From: Bacteroidales bacterium UBA6428
Lineage (GTDB): Bacteria; Bacteroidota; Bacteroidia; Bacteroidales; UBA932
DNA: 17,376 nt
Assembly: GCA_002437305.1 (NCBI GenBank)
Contig: DJOW01000021.1
Coordinates: forward strand, 1-17,376
Direction of reading: 5' to 3'
Positions 14,717 to 17,376 of the stretch are shown here, in pieces. Every line of letters begins with the position of its first letter. Within the stretch, counting starts at the first letter, position 1. The notes under the pieces are model-generated. The model saw nothing but the letters and a program-made list of their open reading frames with translations. It was not told the origin of the DNA and searched no databases. The position numbers and the translations under genes were made by a program.

Positions 14717-14939
14717 CATCAAGTCAATATTATAGGCTTGATGGACATATCAGCGAAAGTGTTTTCGTGTTACCTTGACAGGAAATTAGCAGTTTCAAAA
14801 AGGCAAGGGGTGACTGGGACATTTCGCACTTGCTAAGGTATATTGTCCTCATAGCGTTTCGCTACTGATGCTCCATATCTCAGCGAGTGTGGAGTATCAG
14901 TCATTTATTTTGCCTACGGTTCTGCTAAACCTCCTGTCA
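14717..14939 (+). ncRNA. Candidate multibranched structured RNA
   Basis: No ORF fills this segment, but complementary pairs nest well. The 5' hairpins are CATCAAG/CTTGATG (14717-14723 with 14737-14743) and CGAAA/TTTCG (14754-14758 with 14763-14767). A long closing stem joins TGACAGGA..TTAGCAG (14776-14792) to CTGCTAA..TCCTGTCA (14922-14939), 15 bp with one small internal loop. Inside lie AGGCAA/TTGCCT (14801-14806 with 14910-14915), GGACA/TGTCC (14817-14821 with 14844-14848), TAGCG-TTT-CGCTA (14852-14864) and, directly abutting, an 11-bp stem CTGATGCTCCA/TGGAGTATCAG (14865-14875 with 14890-14900). GCAAG/CTTGC (14803-14807 with 14829-14833) competes with the second pair. It may be an independent RNA or a long leader of the lipoprotein gene. 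I could not match it to a known class. Confidence 0.55.
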
Positions 14940-15015
14940 GATAGATGAAATGGCTTCACACTTTTGTTTTATACCACAACATTGCCACCGGAGCCTGGCT
15001 GTTACAAACACTTTT

Positions 15016-15564
15016 ATGAAAAAAGTATTAATTTTAATTCTGTTACTGCCACTATTAGCAGGATGTGGGAATAACAAACAAAAAGAACACTCATATGACG
15101 ATTGGGTTGTCTTTGATTATCTAAACGACTTTTACGAGCCTACAGGGGACAAATATGTTATCCGAACCATTGATGGGCATTTTAGCAATTCATACTCTGC
15201 CAACAACTTTTGCAAAGTATGCGTGATTATATATAAAACTGGGGGTGGTTTAGAGGGTAGAATAACACTGGATGAGTTCAATACTGGCAAACCCGATATG
15301 ACCATTTACAATTATGGTAATCCAGCTCAGCCGGGGTCAAAAATTATAGACCTAATTAATCGAAAAAAATACACATATCATTATCCTGACGGATTCCACG
15401 ATATGGATGAAAAATCCCAAGGGTATAAATGGGTTGATATTTTTAGGAACAATGAAAGCGTCTATAAGGTCGTAATAAATGGCGAGTCACATAATGAATA
15501 TGAATTTTCAATAATCACTTATGGACTAAACTCTGCACTCAAAGAGGCTGGTATAATAAAGTGA
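15016..15564 (+). CDS. Lipoprotein of unknown function
   Basis: ATG 15016 gives a 182-aa protein with a clear lipoprotein signal: MKK, a leucine/isoleucine core, and lipobox LLAGC with the acylated Cys at residue 17. An earlier ATG at 14950 would put 22 polar residues ahead of the signal and is unlikely. The mature part has no motif I recognise; it is rich in aromatic residues and Asn/Asp and looks beta-rich (VVFDYLND, KYVIRTIDGHF, TYHYPDGF). It follows the structured RNA by 76 bp and precedes a small winged-helix-like ORF. Probably surface or periplasmic cargo of the element. Confidence 0.8.
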   Translation: MKKVLILILLLPLLAGCGNNKQKEHSYDDWVVFDYLNDFYEPTGDKYVIRTIDGHFSNSYSANNFCKVCVIIYKTGGGLEGRITLDEFNTGKPDMTIYNYGNPAQPGSKIIDLINRKKYTYHYPDGFHDMDEKSQGYKWVDIFRNNESVYKVVINGESHNEYEFSIITYGLNSALKEAGIIK

Positions 15565-15583
15565 CCACTAAATTTTGATTACT

Positions 15584-15772
15584 ATGACACCCAATGAAAA
15601 AGCAATTTTAAAAACTCTAGCTGTAGGCGGAGATATGTCCGTATACCGGGAATGCACCAAATCATTATTATCTTTAAAAAATGCCGGTTACATTAAATGC
15701 TATTTTGACGAGCAAAACAAACTAATCACAGCAAGGATAACACCTCTTGGAAGGAAGATTCTATCACGATAA
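15584..15772 (+). CDS. Small winged-helix-like protein
   Basis: ATG 15584 gives 62 aa (MTPNEKAILKTLAVGGDM..). A three-helix stretch (EKAILKTLAVGG, CTKSLLSLKNAGYI) is followed by a beta-wing-like pair (KCYFDEQNKLITARITPLGR), resembling a minimal winged helix such as those in small regulators. The frame opens earlier at a TTG (15575), less likely. It lies 19 bp after the lipoprotein gene and is closed by a strong terminator, so the two are probably co-transcribed. DNA binding is inferred from shape only. Confidence 0.6.
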   Translation: MTPNEKAILKTLAVGGDMSVYRECTKSLLSLKNAGYIKCYFDEQNKLITARITPLGRKILSR

Positions 15773-15783
15773 TACAAAAAGAT

Positions 15784-15821
15784 AAGGTGATACGTTTTCT
15801 ATACGTGTCACCTTTCTTTTT
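15784..15821. terminator. Bidirectional intrinsic terminator
   Basis: AAGGTGATACG (15784-15794) pairs with CGTGTCACCTT (15804-15814), 11 bp with one wobble. TCTTTTT follows on the plus side, and AAAAAGAT precedes it (15776-15783), giving a T-run on the minus side too. It sits between convergent genes ending at 15772 and 15857. Confidence 0.88.
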
Positions 15822-15856
15822 AGACCTTAAATTGATACAGATATGGATTTGATACA

Positions 15857-16784
15857 TCAAGACAATTTGGAAAGCAAATCAGACAAACTAAAAACCAGAT
15901 CAGCGCAATAATGTTCTTCCATCATAGCCTTGTATGGCTTCATAACACCCGTTATGAATGTTCCTCGTTTGTATAGGCTACGGACTTTCGCCTCAACCTG
16001 CGCAAGGTCAAAATTGCAGTCACGAAGAACAAGTGTTCGGACATATTCTTTCCAATCAGAGCATTTAACCGGAGGTTCAACGGACAGAACGTCTTGAAGA
16101 AAATCCTTTAGTGGTGTGGAATCAGAAGATAAGACTGACCTCAACGAGTTATCGGTTACGCCCAGTGCTGAACGTATCGCCTCCATATTCCTTAGATTCA
16201 TTTCAAAACGGCATTTGCCATCAAACGCTCCCAAAAGGTCATATTGTTCCGCAAACCTCATATTACTGGACATCAGCATTTCATTGCTTTTGTCGTAAAT
16301 CACCATTCGTCTCTTACACTTGGTCGAAGTCACATTCTTCTCTATAATAAGATTGCCATTCTTCAACAAGGAACAAGTGAACTGCGTGTAGTTTTTAAGA
16401 TGCCCCCCTAATATATTTGGTCATAGCATTGATATCTGAAACCTCAACATCATTCGTGACATCACAAGAGAGCACCATAGCGGATTCCAAACAAGACATA
16501 TCGAACTCACAAAATTCAAGTTGGGCAATATGCTCAAAGCATTCCATTATGGTGACTGAGGATATTAATTGAGGATAGTCCTTTCCCAATACTTTGCCCG
16601 AAAATTCTATTATCGCCTCATTTTTGAGATAATCCAATTTAATACCCAGTTGAAATGGCGAACTTTGATGATACCTTAGTTCACATAATTTTCCATTTTC
16701 GACTATATGCTGAAATATTTCCTCATCTTTAACTACTACACTACCCACATCAACCCTTAATTTTAGTCTATCAAACTTTACCAC
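15857..16784 (-). pseudogene. Replication-initiator-like protein, split by a frameshift
   Basis: Two adjacent minus-strand frames form one protein. The N-half (16784-16395, 129 aa, MVKFDRLKLRVDVGSVVV..) ends ..MTKYIRGAS. The C-half frame reads on as HLKNYTQFTC then SLLKNGNLIIEKNV, and ends at 15857. Dropping one C from the C6 run at 16403-16408 joins them into 308 aa. IIEKNV, MVIYDKSNEM and KCRFEMNLRNMEAIR resemble phage/plasmid replication proteins of the gene II/X rolling-circle type, which I propose with moderate confidence; catalytic residues were not assigned. Start is GTG 16784, since an in-frame TAA lies just before it. The tiny ORF upstream overlaps the start by 7 bp. It could be a true null, a slippage-regulated gene or a sequencing error. 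Confidence 0.6.
16403..16408. repeat. C6 homopolymer at the frameshift point
   Basis: Six C on the plus strand (GGGGGG in the coding strand) lie exactly where the two halves of the replication-like gene change frame. Five would restore one ORF. Confidence 0.75.
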
Positions 16785-16861
16785 TTACCATTTTTCCAAT
16801 ATTCCGCTTTATTTTTCCATTCTTCTTCCTCTTGACAATAACTATATGCCCATTGTATCAC
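16778..16861 (-). CDS. 27-aa tiny ORF between the NUMOD3-like gene and the replication gene
   Basis: GTG 16861 opens a 27-codon frame reading IQWAYSYCQEEEEW then KNKAEYWKNGKW, with TAA at 16780-16778. It begins inside the NUMOD3-like gene in another frame and overlaps the replication gene start by 7 bp. The Trp/Tyr/Glu/Lys-rich sequence looks protein-like. It may be a coupling peptide, or the true C-terminus of the NUMOD3-like protein after a 1-base frameshift. Confidence 0.35.
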   Translation of the reverse strand: MIQWAYSYCQEEEEWKNKAEYWKNGKW

Positions 16862-17021
16862 CAGAAACCGGACGATGTGGAACACTTTGCCAATACCTTT
16901 TCATAGCCTGGCTGATATGTTGCTTATGGCTATCGGTTTTAGGTTTATTTGAAGATGACTGGCTGATTTTACGTCTTGTCTCATCACTAAGTTCTCTGAA
17001 CTCTCTTTTGCGCTTTATCAT
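16842..17021 (-). CDS. NUMOD3-like small DNA-binding protein
   Basis: ATG 17021 gives 59 aa. It holds two turns of the NUMOD3 pattern found as DNA-binding modules beside homing nucleases: FRELSDETRRKISQSSSNKP and then DSHKQHISQAMKRYWQSVP. No nuclease domain is attached. The tail reads HRPVSGDTMGI. An in-frame TAA upstream (17035-17033) limits the start, and a CAGGCA/TGCCTG hairpin precedes it. It lies upstream of the replication-like gene on the same strand, so a role at the element's origin or in regulation is possible. The motif call is by eye. Confidence 0.6.
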   Translation of the reverse strand: MIKRKREFRELSDETRRKISQSSSNKPKTDSHKQHISQAMKRYWQSVPHRPVSGDTMGI

Positions 17022-17030
17022 AATTTCATT

Positions 17031-17048
17031 CAGGCATTATAGTGCCTG
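17031..17048. promoter_or_regulatory. Hairpin before the NUMOD3-like gene
   Basis: CAGGCA (17031-17036) pairs with TGCCTG (17043-17048) around a 6-base loop, 10 bp upstream of ATG 17021. It could be an operator, a leader hairpin or an origin hairpin. Confidence 0.4.
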
Positions 17049-17071
17049 CTCCAAATAATAAATAGGCAAGC

Positions 17072-17098
17072 ATAGTAGAAATGTAAAGAATAGTAGAA
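17072..17098. repeat. 9-bp direct repeats 18 bp apart
   Basis: ATAGTAGAA occurs at 17072-17080 and 17090-17098. Lying upstream of the replication-like gene, they could be binding sites of an iteron type, but two short copies are weak evidence. Confidence 0.35.
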
Positions 17099-17142
17099 CG
17101 GTATTTTGCAGGTCACATAGCAAAAATCATCACAAGCAACTG

Positions 17143-17268
17143 ATGCAGCCTACTGGACTTAACCACTTGGCTAGACAACAAGGAGGATTACAGAACAATA
17201 AAAAACCGAGGGGTGAAGCAGAGAGCCTTACGGCTCAGAGTGGCAGCCAGATACAGGCATTACCCTAA
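17143..17268 (+). CDS. Doubtful 41-aa ORF
   Basis: ATG 17143 opens a 41-codon frame (MQPTGLNHLARQQGG to SGSQIQALP), rich in Gln, Asn, Ser and Gly, ending tail-to-tail with the minus-strand gene at 17265. There is no promoter or SD at a good distance. I list it because composition is protein-like; it may be chance. Apart from it, 17099-17264 holds only small hairpins. Confidence 0.22.
   Translation: MQPTGLNHLARQQGGLQNNKKPRGEAESLTAQSGSQIQALP
17225..17238 (-). terminator. Weak terminator-like hairpin
   Basis: A GAGCC/GGCTC stem (17223-17227 with 17232-17236) lies just downstream of the partial minus-strand gene. A minus-strand T-run (17205-17200) follows about 17 bases later, too far for a standard intrinsic terminator. 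Confidence 0.25.
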
Positions 17269-17375
17269 TAACGTCTGTAATGGCTACGAACTCTCTCAAC
17301 CTTGCCGAAACGCACTCGCCTGTAGGCTCGCACTTTGACAAGTCTGATAATCTTCACCTCAATGGCGACTATCAC
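17265..17375 (-). CDS. 3' end of a gene running in from the right edge
   Basis: The last 36 codons of an open frame enter from the window edge and end at TAG 17267-17265. The sequence is strongly basic, with VKIIRLVKVRAYRRVRF and then KVERVRSHYRRY at the very end. Short Arg/Tyr-rich tails of this kind occur on small element proteins in Bacteroidetes, but I cannot name the family. The start lies outside. It is on the same strand as the NUMOD3-like and replication-like genes, about 240 bp upstream of them. Confidence 0.5.
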   Translation of the reverse strand: MIVAIEVKIIRLVKVRAYRRVRFGKVERVRSHYRRY

Positions 17376-17376
17376 A

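Larger units (their letters stand above)
11785..17376. mobile_element. Integrated mobile element, left part; right end outside window
   Basis: From the tRNA-Leu 3' end rightwards the DNA becomes noticeably A+T richer, and the gene content changes from housekeeping to two serine recombinases, a replication-initiator-like gene, a NUMOD3-like protein and small orphans. A large serine recombinase at the very edge, pointing at the tRNA, is a typical element terminus. I find no second copy of the tRNA 3' end in the window, so the other junction is beyond 17376. No relaxase, conjugation, capsid or cargo system is visible; the type (mobilizable element, satellite or prophage) is open. The exact left boundary is uncertain by tens of bases. 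Confidence 0.7.

Noticed and set aside
14861..14900. Hammerhead-ribozyme-like CTGATG followed by a stem
   Set aside because: The core needs CUGAUGA and a following GAAA; the A after CUGAUG is C here and GAAA is missing.
14717..14939. Retron, CRISPR or transposon guide RNA
   Set aside because: No reverse transcriptase, Cas or TnpB-like gene lies nearby and there are no regularly spaced repeats.

Overview
The window reads as a piece of a Bacteroidales chromosome with the edge of an inserted mobile element. The order rests on three things. Many genes are preceded by the Bacteroidetes promoter pattern TTG-N19/20-TAnnTTTG. The xylose locus has a Nudix-type regulator and the order regulator-xylB-xylA-xylE. 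The bS21 gene carries a near-perfect Shine-Dalgarno sequence, while most other genes have none. I cannot name a genus.

Layout. (1) 1-5500: a leftward xylose catabolic operon, xylR-xylB-xylA-xylE. It makes a xylose:H+ symporter, an isomerase and a kinase that feed xylulose-5-phosphate to the pentose phosphate pathway. A leader region holds a promoter and two copies of a palindrome that may be the XylR operator. A 22-bp inverted repeat lies beyond xylE, and three copies of a 51-bp tandem repeat lie upstream of the operon. (2) 5503-7440: two leftward genes, a zinc-cysteine-less sirtuin and an AAA+ ATPase with a winged-helix tail. (3) 7441-7840: back-to-back promoters, then rpsU (bS21) with its strong SD and a terminator. 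(4) 7936-11505: a large AsmA-like envelope protein. (5) 11580-11820: promoter, tRNA-Leu(UAG) and terminator.

From about 11785 to the right edge the DNA is visibly more A+T rich and holds mobile-element genes. A large serine recombinase lies tail-to-tail against the tRNA, and its stop codon falls inside the tRNA. Beyond it come a tiny coupled gene, a resolvase-type serine recombinase diverging from a 72-aa protein, and an intergenic segment that folds on paper into a multibranched RNA. A lipoprotein and a small winged-helix-like protein follow. A replication-initiator-like gene is split by a frameshift in a run of six C. It is preceded by a NUMOD3-like small protein and by the 3' end of another gene running in from the right edge. 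The other end of the element is outside the window, and no relaxase, conjugation or capsid gene is visible. It could be a small integrative mobilizable element, a satellite or a prophage edge.

The items most worth a second look are the structured RNA at 14717-14939, the C6 frameshift in the replication gene, the recombinase/tRNA junction, the xyl palindromes, and the set of tiny overlapping ORFs in the element.
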